Source of the DNA: Spongospora subterranea
Taxonomy: Eukaryota; Endomyxa; Phytomyxea; Plasmodiophorida; Plasmodiophoridae
DNA: 49,882 bases
NCBI GenBank assembly: GCA_900404475.1
Contig: OUQQ01000067.1
Span: 1 to 49,882 of the forward strand
Direction: 5' to 3'
Part shown: piece after piece, positions 19,333-30,194 of the stretch
How the letters are laid out: the number at the start of each line of letters is the position of its first letter
Numbering within the stretch: the first letter of the stretch is position 1
Made by a program: the position numbers and the translations under genes
Notes under the pieces: generated by a model
The model's input: only the letters and a program-made list of their open reading frames with translations
The model's database searches: none
Told to the model about the DNA's origin: nothing

Positions 19333-22300
19333 TTATTTTGTGAGTTTAGTCTGACAATCAGGCCACAAACGCATCTTCTCTGCCGGTTTTAGCACTCCAG
19401 CGGTAATCCTCGACTCTTGGTTGGGAATATCTGTCACTAAATGGGTACTAATTTCCCGATCACGTATCTTCAGCACTTTGTAATCCTCAAACTTGAACCC
19501 ATCTTCGTTGCTAAGTGTCCTGCCACCATTTACTCAATAAAGTGAAAAAAGTCAACTATTTCCATAATACTCATAAGTTGGCCCGCTGACTACAATGCGT
19601 CGGGCCTTTCCTTCTTGTTCGATTTTATTGGCGATTAGTGCGTCTCGTCCCCAAATATCGAACCTGAGTCGATGCGAACCGATAACGCCAGCAATAATTT
19701 TCCCTGTATGGATTCCAATACGTAATTGCAGGATGTTCCCAGTGCTGCTAGGTATCCTGAGAATTTCTTGAAGCATCATTCCTCCTGCAATGACGGTTTG
19801 CTTAGCGTTTTTGATTATGGATTTTTTGTCAGTCTCCGAGGAGCTTGCTCCATCAAGGGGTTCTGTTAACCCTCCAACAATCACATATGCGTCCCCTATA
19901 GTCTGAACTTTGCAAAGGCCACAGTTTGCGACAATATCATCAAATTGGCCAAACAGTACGGATAGCAGCGATATGACTTCAATAGGCGACACCTTTGAGG
20001 AGAACTTCGTAAATTCAACTATGTCGGAATACAGGATCGTCACGGATTGCCATTCCCGGAACAAGCAAGGCTCCTCACGTTGGAGCAAAGAAACAACATC
20101 TAAGACAAAAGTTATCACTATGACAATTTGCAAAGATAGAAATTACGGCTGGGGAGCAATCGCGTCAAGAGGTTGTATGACTTGATCCTTTCTCTCTCAA
20201 GTTGGTAGTTGTTGATGAAAGTTCTGCACATAGAGGTCTCTAAGGAAAACGCTGCTAGAATATTGATCGCTGTACATCCGCCGACGGTCAATAGAGAAAC
20301 GATCAAATTGATCCCTGGGTCGACGCTTAGCATGAACAGCAACACAAATGCCAGCAATAAAATAACTACGAGAACTGCGATTTGGTAAAATAATAGTACT
20401 CCGGAATTGGAAGCGATTACAAACAAGAGGCACATCCTAATGGCTTGCCCGTTGAATAAGTAATTGTGATACATTAAAATTTGAAATGCCAATTCGCCAA
20501 AGACTGCTATAACAAAGCAACTGGAGAAGACGAGGCGAGAAAGGCGTATATTGAAGATTCGTAGTCCAGCACCGCACGCAAGACAAAACGCTGATGAGAA
20601 TATGTGCATAAAGAAAAGCCTGGACATCGGCCCTGTTTTAATGTCCGAAGTGAAAGTATACTGCAAAACTGGAAAGATGAACATGAATACCAAGACGAAA
20701 TGGAAGTTCTTCAGTCCGATTTCCCCTTGTTCTTCCAGAAAACGGGGCATCAAACCAATGGGAATATTCGCCGTTGGGAGAAGCATCTTCAGGGAATCGA
20801 ACTCAGGTCGTGATAGGGAATCTATTTCGACGTTCATGATATCTGCCATCACCTCATCCAATCTTTGAAAGGATGATGCAGAGGAGACGTGGGAACCTTG
20901 ATCGTTTGGTTTGGGTAATGTGCTGTCGGTGATTTGATGCAACAGAAGTAATCCGGAATTAGACTCGAGCCTATCCTTTATGCTATGAATGGCCATCTGC
21001 CCTTTTCCCTTGATAAATGCCTCCCGATGATCCCATATATAGAACTGCCACGTCAAGTCGTAAGTTTCCTGAGAGACGGCAATATCGCCAACAACTGCAC
21101 TTGAGCACATGCGACTCGCTGTTGTAACGAGAGTCAGATTCGGGACATGAGGATGGAGAGACCGTGCAATGATTACCTGTATTAACGGTGTCCCCAAATA
21201 ATGATAGGGTTGGACGGCTATTGGAAATGATACCAGTCATTACTTCACCGGTGTGGATACCGATTTTGATGCCGCCAGGGAACAGGTCATGGAAATACGG
21301 GCCTCGGGATAGCGCCATCACGCGAAGCGATAGCTCGGTTATGGCGACAGCGCTGGATATGCTACAAGCCATGAAAACATTCCCCACCGTCTCAACCTTG
21401 TAGACGTTTTCAGCAGCGCACAGATCGTCAACCGTTGAATAAAAGCTGTCTAGGTTCTCGACTAACGAAGCGGCTGATGAAGAGTTTTCTACAATGTCAT
21501 CGAACCCAACCAACGAAACGAACATGATCGTTACGCACGGCTCCATTCTCGCCATTATATCATTATTTTCGAGTTTCTGCAAACCCCATTCTTTCAAGAC
21601 AATGGACGGAAACATTTTCGATAGCAGCGTTTCATTCCAATCAAGTTCTCGTTTCAAAGTTACAAAATTGGCAAAGTCGTCTCGGAGCCACTTTTCCAGC
21701 ATGTAGCCGAATGTGAATGGAACTGCAGCAACGTTCAAATTCATGTTGCATAGTGTGAAAAGGTAACCATATCCTACCTGAAAAAAATATGATATAGCCG
21801 ATGTCAAACAGGAAAATACTTTCGACGGTGAAGTCCTTTGCAGTTGCGAAAACTACAGCATTATAGATGAGGAAATCCCACATGCATAGAACCAACGCAA
21901 TTGGCAGCCGCAAACGAAGAAGAAGAAATACGGCAAACGCAAATAAAGCGGTTCCGAAACGACCGTTAACTGTAATACTGAGATTCTTGCTTACGCTGGC
22001 TACGATGGCGATGTATGGCATCCAGCGCAAAATTAGGACAGCTGCGCGTTTGGTCTTGCATTTCCACACGTATATTATGACTAGCATAATGGCCAATCCA
22101 GCAGCTAAATTGATTAGGGACCAAATTTGCCCTCCGATAATGAAAGCGTAAATATTGTACAGAGACGTAAATATCAATATGGAAATAATTCCGCGGATCG
22201 TCATCGGCGCTAGTTCGTAAAGCATGCTTTCGCGGAAATATTTTTCAATGGCGTCAGATTCAGAAAAAGTCAACAACATGGAACGCCGCTGACCAACAGT

Positions 22301-25300
22301 TTTAGGAGGCAATCGGGTTAGATCTGCCTGAGTTTTTGGAAAACAGTTTTTTCCATAAAGCTGATCGCTATCAGAAACTGATGAGATAAGTATTCGACGT
22401 TGGAATGTAGACAGGCAATGGTCGGCAGCAGAGTGGAAAAACTTGAAGGACTTGTGCAAAAAGGAGATGATTTCATTTCCACACAACGGAAGAATGGTAC
22501 ATGCGGCTGAGGCTGCCATGATTGTCAGCCAGATACTTGGGTCGCATAATATCACCAACATCGGGAAATCATAAAAACAGGCGAACAAAAACCAGGATAG
22601 GAAACTAGCATGAATGGCGGCCACTAATTGCCAGTTGATATGGTTTGCTATCAGCAATACTTTGCAATTGACAATGATAATTAGACAGAGATGCATGATT
22701 AAACCAAGACTCTCAACATCGCTATATTGGGCCTGATGAGCTTTTGACACAAAAAAGAATATAATTGTGCCATCCATAATTGCCAAAACCAGCATTTTAG
22801 CAATATTGACGGCACTAAATTTTGAGGCCAGCTGCCCTTGAGGATGAAACTCCCCAGCCTTTGCCAACAGAACAGAATCAGGAATGTTTTTTTCCATGAC
22901 AGCAAGCCACAGAATTGGAAATCCCGATAGCAAACTATTGAAGAATTTTGTTTGCCACAACGGAAAAATGGATGAAGCAGAAAACTGATTATAGAATTCA
23001 TAGAGAAACGCCATGGTAACCAGACTGAGGTTCTTGTAGAAACAATAAAAGATTAATGTTGAAAAATTATGGAATGCTCGGTGGCCATAAATCAGGACCA
23101 ATTTCTCCAAATGCTCGAATTGACCAATCTCAATGTCGCTAACTAGACTGGCTTCAAACTGCGATCCAACCGATACTCCGATATCGGCTGCAGAAAGCAT
23201 ATTCATATCATTAGCACCATTTCCGACCGCCATGATCAATTTTCGGCGAAAATTTCCAGAATTAACTGTTATCACTAACGCTGCTTTGAGCATAGGGGTA
23301 AACTCTGTTGCAACAACAGCATCACATTCCTGCAAAAGCCCGGCGAACAGCAAGGTTAACCCTTTATCAGCCAAGATGTAAGAAAAACAATCTCCGTCAA
23401 TAACCAATGCGACTTGATGACGTTGCCCTAAAGTTTGATCTAAATTTCTGGAACAAAGCCGCATTAGCATCATCTGGGTCTGTTTACGGTTCAAACTAGC
23501 AATCTGAATGAGATGACTATCCTCGTCTAACACTCCGGCCTTCCTACAAATCGACAAAGAGGGCTCTAATAAGTCTCCGGTGGCCACCCAAACCTTGATA
23601 TTGGCTTGACGCAAAGCAATAATCGTTGAACATGCACGGTCATACATGGTATCTTCTATCGCCAATGCGCTCACGAAAACGAGATTCGAATCGACAAGCG
23701 ATGTTGTCTGAGTTTCTAAAGCACGATCTTCTGAAATGGAAAGCTTTTCGTCCTGAAAGAGCAGCTCATGACACTCTTTATCAGTCAACAGTCTTTTCAC
23801 GACTATGAATACACGTGAGCAAAAGGACGATAACCGCTCCGCATGAACAATGATGTCGACATTCTGCGGATGGTGATTGGCTTTACTAGCGAACGCTGCA
23901 ACTGGCCCTTTTGCCAGAACTAAAACCTGACCGGATTTTTCTTGTATAACCGCGGTTGCAATCTGGAGGGTTCTCTCGGGTTGAGCATGTTGAATAAATT
24001 TATAGGTCCGAACACGGCCGCGTCCTTCAATGACGACCAGGTTATTGATGAGCTTCAGAATTTTATACCCTAGACTGTTGGCGACACTGGTAATATAATT
24101 ATCATCAGAGCGCTCATGGGTGATATCACCACCGCTGAAAGATAGATTACATGTAAGCATCCCTAAAAGCATATAGTGTAGATCAGAGTCATGTGCATCT
24201 GAGATAACCCTTTTCTGCAATTCAGCGTAGCTCTGATATTCGAAACCTAAGCTCGACAGCCCTTGCACATTGTTCCATGTTCTTTCAGTAGACATATAAA
24301 TTGTATCCTTTACGGCACAGAACCGCAGAATTTTCTTCCCATCCGTTATTGTTCCGGTCTTGTTCGTTATCATGAGATCTACCATCCCAAGCTCAGCATG
24401 GTGTGCTGAACATTTAATATGAGATGCGCCTTTCATCACGTCATGTAAGTCTTTGTCTCGTTGGATTATCCAAGTCATCGATATTTGAGCGAACGTCAAT
24501 GTGATGTATAATGAAAGGGGGATAGCTGTGCTGAACTGAATGAGAAGTAGACACCAGGATGTGATCAGCTGATCCACCCGCTGATCTAAGTTCGTCGGAA
24601 TATACCAAGCATTATACCCTCCAAATTCACGAATTTCCATGCTTCTGCCGATTGCAGCAACGATCAATGAAATGACCAACAGGGAAACCCCAACAACATG
24701 TAGAATACGTTTCGTGAGATGATTAAAAACTAATCCTTTCTCAGATGGAATCACCCAATCTTTCCAAATACTTGTGCGACGTCCGACAAAAATTGCTAAA
24801 CCGTACACCCATTCATTTCCTATTCTACAAGAAAGAAAAGAAGATTAGCAAGCCAAGGCGAGATACTTCAATTATGTTTGCAACTGACATTGTGCAACCT
24901 CGGAAAAGAAGATTGTTTTGCTGGATAGGAACAGTCTGGTTGTACTCACTGAGAAAAATAACCCCATCGATTGGACGATCAGTATTATGGCGGCATCTTA
25001 TAGTGCAATGACCACATAAGTCGCTTAATTGGTCAGCCGACTCGCTAACGAGCGACAAAGACCCAGACATCACCTGGACTTTTCGAGATATAAACGATGC
25101 TCCATTGATATTTGACGTGTCGACGCTACATTCCTTTGAATTTCCTCCAACTGCAAGGAGAACTAGGTCTGCCGGAACCGTGCATCCCGGTTTGATTCGA
25201 ATAATTTCGCCAACAATAATTTCGCCTGACGGTATCGAAACCCATTTACGCTGCCTTAAAACGCTGCAAGACATGCAATTCATCTGATTGACTGTTTTCT

Positions 25301-25940
25301 TAGACTGATAGTGTAGATAGAAGTCATGAGCGCATTGTATGGTTAGGAGCGACATGAGCGTCGAAAACGTGGTAAATCTCTCCAGTGAATCAAACATGAA
25401 AAATTCGATTAAAGAGATCGTGAAGAAATACATAGTTGTTACTTTGCCGAAGTGAGTTTGAAATATTCGAGAAGCGATATCCCTCCAAGTATGCATGTCA
25501 ATGCGATTCGTGGAGCGGAATACATTCTTCCTGGGTGGACCGCCAATTCTGATTTGCCGTACTATATCTTTTGATCGAACAAAATGATCACTAATCAATG
25601 CCTCTTGTGCAAAATTCCATCCCAGCTTAAAAATATCCCTTTGCCCCGTATCCAGTGAATTGGCATGGCTGTCGTCTGGATAATCCTCATTATCTCCTAA
25701 ATTGTTATGCCGAGGAAGAAATCGTGACACCGATTTCAGATACGACTTTGCGCCATAATGTGAATCCGTTGAACTCTCGGCAATCGACTGCGAGAACTGT
25801 GAGAAAGTTTCATCGTCTGCCCTTTCTTCCTGGCTAGAGAAGTCTTGGTATTTAGGAAAAGCGTATCGCTTGGATGGTGGGGAGCGACGAGGATGTGGAG
25901 TGACTAATTGACTGACCGCATCAGCGCTAGAACGGGACAT
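19333..25940 (-). CDS. P4-ATPase-like / guanylyl cyclase fusion with degenerate ATPase motifs
   Basis: About 2,111 residues in six exons: 25940-24889, 24824-21827, 21777-21177, 21118-20147, 20099-19557 and 19502-19333. The introns are 47-64 bp and all keep phase. The N-terminal part (about 1-1100) has P4-flippase architecture: LLFRGCT and GNEWVYGLAIFVGRRT, then YNQFSASSIFPLWQTKFFN and TM helices. Key residues have changed, however: DKTGT is NKTGT (Asn505), DGET is NGAS (279-282) and GDGxND is GNGAND (885-890). After further TM segments come cyclase domain C1 (about 1425-1600), another block of six or so TM helices (about 1740-1850) and C2 (about 1890-2055). C2 has the metal-binding Asps (SDIVEF D1900, QTIGDAY D1944). 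C1 has KVET E1479 and FGDTVNTASR N1549/R1553. It probably makes cGMP at a membrane, with the ATPase part acting as a scaffold or sensor. ATG 25940 follows an in-frame GTG. Confidence 0.93.
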
Positions 25941-26081
25941 CACCTAGAGGAAGAGACCTTCTATCGTTTGGGATGTACCGCAGCTGCAATAGGGACATTG
26001 GAATTGAGACGGCTTTGATATGGAGAGACACAGAACACGTACCACTGTATTGACAGACAGCAGATAATGTATTGCAGGGAA

Positions 26082-26108
26082 CAGTTACACGGGGAACCCG
26101 TGTAACTG
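26082..26108. promoter_or_regulatory. Perfect 12-bp inverted repeat
   Basis: The arms CAGTTACACGGG and CCCGTGTAACTG are separated by GAA, about 140 bp upstream of the cyclase start codon. A second palindrome, GGTAAC-AG-GTTACC, lies at 26174-26187, and further GTAAC/GTTAC words lie between. This could be a dimeric transcription-factor site or a cruciform; the function is not shown. Confidence 0.5.
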
Positions 26109-26568
26109 ACTGTAACTTTGTTGTAATTGTTACCTAAATTACTACAGTTGGGGGACTGTTGCCATTCTGTACTGGTAACAGGTTACCGATCGAACAGTGA
26201 ACAGAATCACACTAGAATCACTAAGGGGTGTGTGAGCTGGTGTGTCGTACAGTACCCTTGTACTGAAACTGCATGACGCCACAGCTGCAGTTGAGGGGAG
26301 GGAATCAGCGACAATGACAAGACGAGTTAGGGGAGCACGGTGACAACAAAATTACGAGGTACAATTGCAGGCTACGATGCTTTCGCCGCATTTACATAAC
26401 TCAAGTACGCCACTCTTCTGAACATAATCATCTGCCAGGAATAGGTGCTCGTAGTGTCAACCTTCCCGTTTACGAAGAAAGAGAATGCCGTTGGTAATGC
26501 CATACTGCGGTATCATATTGTTCCTGAGATAACAAAAGAACAGACAGATTTGGGTTTCAGGCCCATTT

Positions 26569-26697
26569 GATCGCGGAGACTGCATGCATTCTCCTCAGCG
26601 ATCCAGTTAAAAAAAAATCGAATCGTGTTATTGACACGATTGCAGGATGCGATTTGAGGCCTCCTAACCAACTCCATTCAAAGCAATGCCTCAAATC
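26569..26697. ncRNA. Candidate structured RNA: three consecutive hairpins
   Basis: Hairpin 1 (26569-26603): GATCGC + GGAGA pair with TCTCC + GCGATC, with a 3-nt bulge. Hairpin 2 (26621-26641): AATCGTGT pairs with ACACGATT over a 5-nt loop. Hairpin 3 (26651-26697): GATTTGAGGC pairs with GCCTCAAATC over 27 nt. A run of nine A (26609-26617) would be an oligo-T terminator if hairpins 3 and 2 are transcribed from the minus strand. I could not match any known snRNA, snoRNA, SRP or RNase P motif. Confidence 0.3.
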
Positions 26698-27434
26698 TTC
26701 ATCTGACAGCGGCTAAAACCGTATGATAAACGGGGAAATGTACTTGAGCGACTGGTGTGGCAATTTAATGAGACATCATCTGCCGGAATTGTGCTGTCAA
26801 CTTTGTGGGAGGAAGACCTGCTCTATGAGAGTGCATACTCGCGTGAGAACGGCGAGGAAACTCGAAAAAGAACGGTCGGATAGCGCAATAGATCTACCAC
26901 AAGAACGAGACTGAAATTATGTGATAAAACCGAATAAAATCCAATTGCACTTCATTGAATCCCTGGTTGTGTTTGTAAATGCAGGTACTGTTCCTACTAT
27001 GTGTCTGCCACGCTCCTTATCTCTTTGAGCTCGTCTCTTTCACGATATGATCAAACCTGTATAATTATCCCTCCACATTGATACGAACCGTTGATTCGTT
27101 AAACTATCAAAACACGATGCAAACAGAAAACAACGATTGGGTTACGATTACACAAGGATTTGTTTGAATCAGGACAACACTATTTCATTGTAAAACGAAA
27201 CCAAGTTCAACAGTTTGACAGGACAAGGGGAGGGTATCCCGACAGCATTCGCTTGAGGAAGGGTACTGAATATTACCATAAGGCGAAAACCAACCCTTTC
27301 GGCCTCGTATCCGATTTGTCAATTTAACCCAGTAATTCCTCAGCGACGAGTAAAAGACCAGCCCCAGTGCTGACACCGGTGTTGAAATAGATCACAAATT
27401 ACTGGATTATTTACTGAGACATAACCCGGGCACA

Positions 27435-28067
27435 TCAATCACTTTCATTGCCGCTTCTACCATCATCCGAGCATGATGCTGAGCAGTTACCGTCTTCATC
27501 AGGATTTATAGCCAACAGATGGGAATGAACACGTAAAGCGTGCATTCGAAGATGGGTTCGACGTGAAAATGATTTATCGCAGTTCGGACAGATATGCGGT
27601 CGATGACGGGTATGAACCAACTGATGCTTCTTGAGATTGCCTTTATCGGCAAACGCACGAACACAGCTGGAACAGCGAAATGGTCTTTCCCCAGTATGAA
27701 CACGCTCATGCCGGGTACATTCATATCTTGTAGCGAACGCCTTATTGCAATCGCCACACCCGAATCTTTTGCTACGAACGCGTTTTTTCTTTGACAAATG
27801 ACCTGGAATAATACCAACAAAACTCTCTCCAGTTTCATCCAGATGGCCCTCAGATGGATTCCTTATAGTTGGACGAGATGACGAGTCTGCTCCTTCTATT
27901 GCCTTCCACGCTCCATTACCGCCTTCGGTTGGCCACTTCGCCCGGAACGCCACATCTGTCAACGTTATGAGATGCTTGGTCTGGCTATCGGCCGGTACTC
28001 TGGAAGCGGTAGGGATCAGCACGATTCCGGACTCATCCAGACCGCTTTGTAATCGCGCCGACTGCAT
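27435..28067 (-). CDS. C2H2 zinc-finger protein (three fingers)
   Basis: Three tandem classical fingers lie in the C-terminal half: FGCGDCNKAFATRYECTRHERVH, then the linker TGERPF, CSSCVRAFADKGNLKKHQLVH, and CPNCDKSFSRRTHLRMHALRVH. Linkers of TGERPF type are typical of DNA-binding fingers, and the basic KKKRVRSKR stretch just before them may be a nuclear localisation signal. The N-terminal 90 residues are low in recognisable content and the tail is acidic and serine-rich. The frame stays open upstream to a TTG, so ATG 28067 is the first methionine; an upstream exon is possible. It is likely a transcription factor; the target is unknown. Confidence 0.8.
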   Translation of the reverse strand: MQSARLQSGLDESGIVLIPTASRVPADSQTKHLITLTDVAFRAKWPTEGGNGAWKAIEGADSSSRPTIRNPSEGHLDETGESFVGIIPGHLSKKKRVRSKRFGCGDCNKAFATRYECTRHERVHTGERPFRCSSCVRAFADKGNLKKHQLVHTRHRPHICPNCDKSFSRRTHLRMHALRVHSHLLAINPDEDGNCSASCSDDGRSGNESD

Positions 28068-28425
28068 TGCACTTGCCGACAGTGACAAATATCGGTGGAT
28101 TGCCCCTCCACCTTTCGATGATTCTACGCCAGGATGATCACGAATCGGTACGATATAGATTACGGTTTACGATCGCATGAGTTACGACAAATGGACGGCG
28201 ACTACACTGAATTATACTACACTACACTGATAATTTCTACCTATTATAGGGGGTAAGAAATTGACTCAGGTCGATCGTAATTACGTTGGAAACGACAGAC
28301 AGTTATAGACGGCCTGAAACAGCAACATTGTCGCCACATGACCAAAAGGGTCCACATATAAGGCACGCAGGGCGTTGATGGAGACAGAACGAGGAGCATT
28401 TAATAAACACAAACGCAGACTGGGC
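28068..28425. other. Intergenic gap
   Basis: 358 bp between two minus-strand genes; the presumed promoter of the zinc-finger gene. I see no ORF, repeat or RNA gene. Confidence 0.4.
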
Positions 28426-29312
28426 TTAATCGGTTACCATGGCAGTAGATGATGGCTCTGATAATGCAGCGATCTTTGAGAGATCACTATCGCGGACTCT
28501 CCCGGATTTGAGCAGAGCCTCGAGACGAGAGATTTCGTCAAGACTTTGAGCGTTAAGAATCGCGGCCTGAGAAAAGAATTATTATGAACATGTAAAAAAC
28601 CAGATGGGCACAGTGATTACCATTATCATTTTCTTCTGCTCCGGTGTGATTTGTTGCCTATAGGCATCGTCATCGGCGTCGTCAGTCGGTAAAGACTTCG
28701 GTTTGTCTTTAAATAATGCTGCGGCTTTCTGTCTCTCAGACATTGAAACTTTTTGGAAATCCAAATGCCTCAGCTTAGGAAGGAGGAAAATGACATATAA
28801 CCTGTAATTGTCCAAAACAGTCACTGGATTTTTGCATAATGACAGTCTTTCAATTCCTGTGGAAAACTGTTATTTGCTATTTGTTACAAACTTTAAAGTC
28901 ATAAGCAAAATATGGACCTGGGAGATCCGCTAATGCGTCCAAATCTTCAAGTCGCCCCATCTGATTATTGGTCATAATCAGAGTTTCCAAATTAGGTAAC
29001 GGTCGTCCCAGCGATCGGGCAATTCTCCGGATGCGATTATTGTTCAGCAGCAGCGATTTCAATCGCTTCATCACAGGAAAATTCTCCAGCTTAATCAAAT
29101 CATTATCAGATAGATCAATTGCGTCGAACTGATCTTCTGCCGAGCCAAGATTCTCAATTGCAGGGACTTTTAACCCTGTAGACAGCAAAATGAATCAGTA
29201 AACAGAATACATAGATACTAGGGCCACGAATACCTCTAAGATTAAGCTCTCGTTCGAGGACCGGGTTGATGAAGGCCGGTGCTTGTTGAATGACATCTGC
29301 AGTCAACCTCAT
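28426..29312 (-). CDS. SNRPA1: U2 snRNP protein A' (LRR protein)
   Basis: U2A' pairs with U2B'' on stem-loop IV of U2 snRNA. Four exons: ATG 29312 starts MRLTADVIQQAPAFINPV and ELNLRG. An intron leads to LKVPAIENLGSAEDQFDAID. The leucine-rich repeats follow (FPVMKRLKSLLLNNNRIRRI, PNLETLIMTNNQM). Another intron after DLPG joins IERLSLCKNPVTVLDNYRLY and the family cap FLLPKLRHLDFQKVSMSER. A third intron falls after KKMIM. The tail, ILNAQSLDEISRLEALLKSG, matches the usual C-terminal helix, and TAA is at 28426-28428. Every splice restores known U2A' order. Its presence fits an intron-rich genome with a normal major spliceosome. Confidence 0.95.
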
Positions 29313-29662
29313 TACGAACAGTCACGAGGATAATCGCCCCGAAGATTGCTATTGGATTATCACGTGCGTCACGGACTTGACCAAAGTGAATCAACCGACG
29401 CTGACAGGACAATTTGTAAAAACCACCTAACACCGCGAAAATGCTTCACGGAGGAGATACGTTTGCCTGTATTCTGAGCTTTCAGCACAAGTTGCTGAGC
29501 ATAGGATGGCTAGATTTGATAAGCCCATCAAATTACACTGAATGTGAGAAGATAATCACAAACAATCTGGCAAGGAATCCAGCAAGCCTGAACGCTGGCC
29601 ACTTCCACACTAAGTACACCGTATTCAAAAAACGAAATCAATGCAGAATTGGATATGTCAAT
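29313..29662. other. Intergenic gap before the tRNA
   Basis: 350 bp upstream of both U2A' (-) and tRNA-Thr (+). An open plus-strand frame from 29441 runs on through the tRNA and is not a gene. Nothing else is visible. Confidence 0.45.
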
Positions 29663-29735
29663 GCCTCGTTGGCCAAGTTGGCAAGGCGCTCCCTTAGTAA
29701 GGGAGAGATCATGTGTTCGAATCACATACGAGGCA
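29663..29735 (+). tRNA. trnT(AGT): tRNA-Thr (anticodon AGT)
   Basis: The acceptor stem GCCTCGT/ACGAGGC with discriminator A pairs perfectly. The D-arm is GCC..GGC with an AAGTTGGCAA loop, and the anticodon stem CTCCC/GGGAG carries loop TTAGTAA (anticodon AGT). The T-arm is ATGTG-TTCGAAT-CACAT with the B-box core GTTCGAATC. There is no intron and no encoded CCA. Seven T residues at 29740-29746 should stop RNA polymerase III. Confidence 0.95.
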
Positions 29736-29739
29736 AGCG

Positions 29740-29746
29740 TTTTTTT
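29740..29746 (+). terminator. Pol III oligo-T terminator
   Basis: A run of seven T starts five bases after the tRNA-Thr 3' end. Confidence 0.8.
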
Positions 29747-30194
29747 CAATCAAACCACAACAATTTAATTTTTAGCGTTGACTGAAGTCTCATTAAACGT
29801 GAATCGTCTGTTCGCTGACGGTCTCTGGAACGGTGGGTCCTTGTTGTTTTTTGCCACAGCTTTGAGATTGCGATCCAAATCTGAGATTGTAACACGACAA
29901 ACAAAAACCAGCAGTACAACTTCTATGAGGTCCTTGTTGGGCGTTGATAAACAATGGCGGCCTTTGCGAGCGAGTACCTACAAAATACTGTCCTTCTGGG
30001 CAACTTTCGTCAAGCGTCCGGAGAGTCTTCATCTCTGTTGCGTCGGAAATGGACCCATCGACCTCTACAGCTGCTATCCTACTTAAGTCACTATGACGTT
30101 AATTGCTATGGCCATTACTTTGATATGAAGAAATCTGACATGTTTGTATGTTCACATTAGACAATGATTTCGAAGCGAATAGGTGCAGGCAAAA
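29747..30194. other. Intergenic gap with an uncertain minus-strand frame
   Basis: A minus-strand frame from about 30085 to 29796 is open for some 95 codons, with an ATG at 30032 and several cysteines (CTAGFCLSCYNL). It could be an exon of a small gene or chance. No homology is recognised. The rest shows nothing. Confidence 0.3.

Larger units (their letters stand above)
25941..27434. other. Longest gene-free gap in the window
   Basis: About 1.5 kb between two minus-strand genes. The left part is the likely promoter of the cyclase gene and holds GTTAC/GTAAC palindromes. The middle holds three consecutive hairpins (26569-26697). The rest has only short frames without recognisable content (for example 26723-26914 and 27185-27376). 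Confidence 0.5.

Noticed and set aside
26723..26914. 63-codon ORF with several cysteines
   Set aside because: It is isolated in the gene-free gap, without flanking exons or a recognisable motif; chance is likely.
29441..29785. Open reading frames on both strands over 29441-29785
   Set aside because: They run through tRNA-Thr. The minus frame (IRTHDLSLTKGAPCQL-type) is the well-known false ORF made by tRNA antisense.
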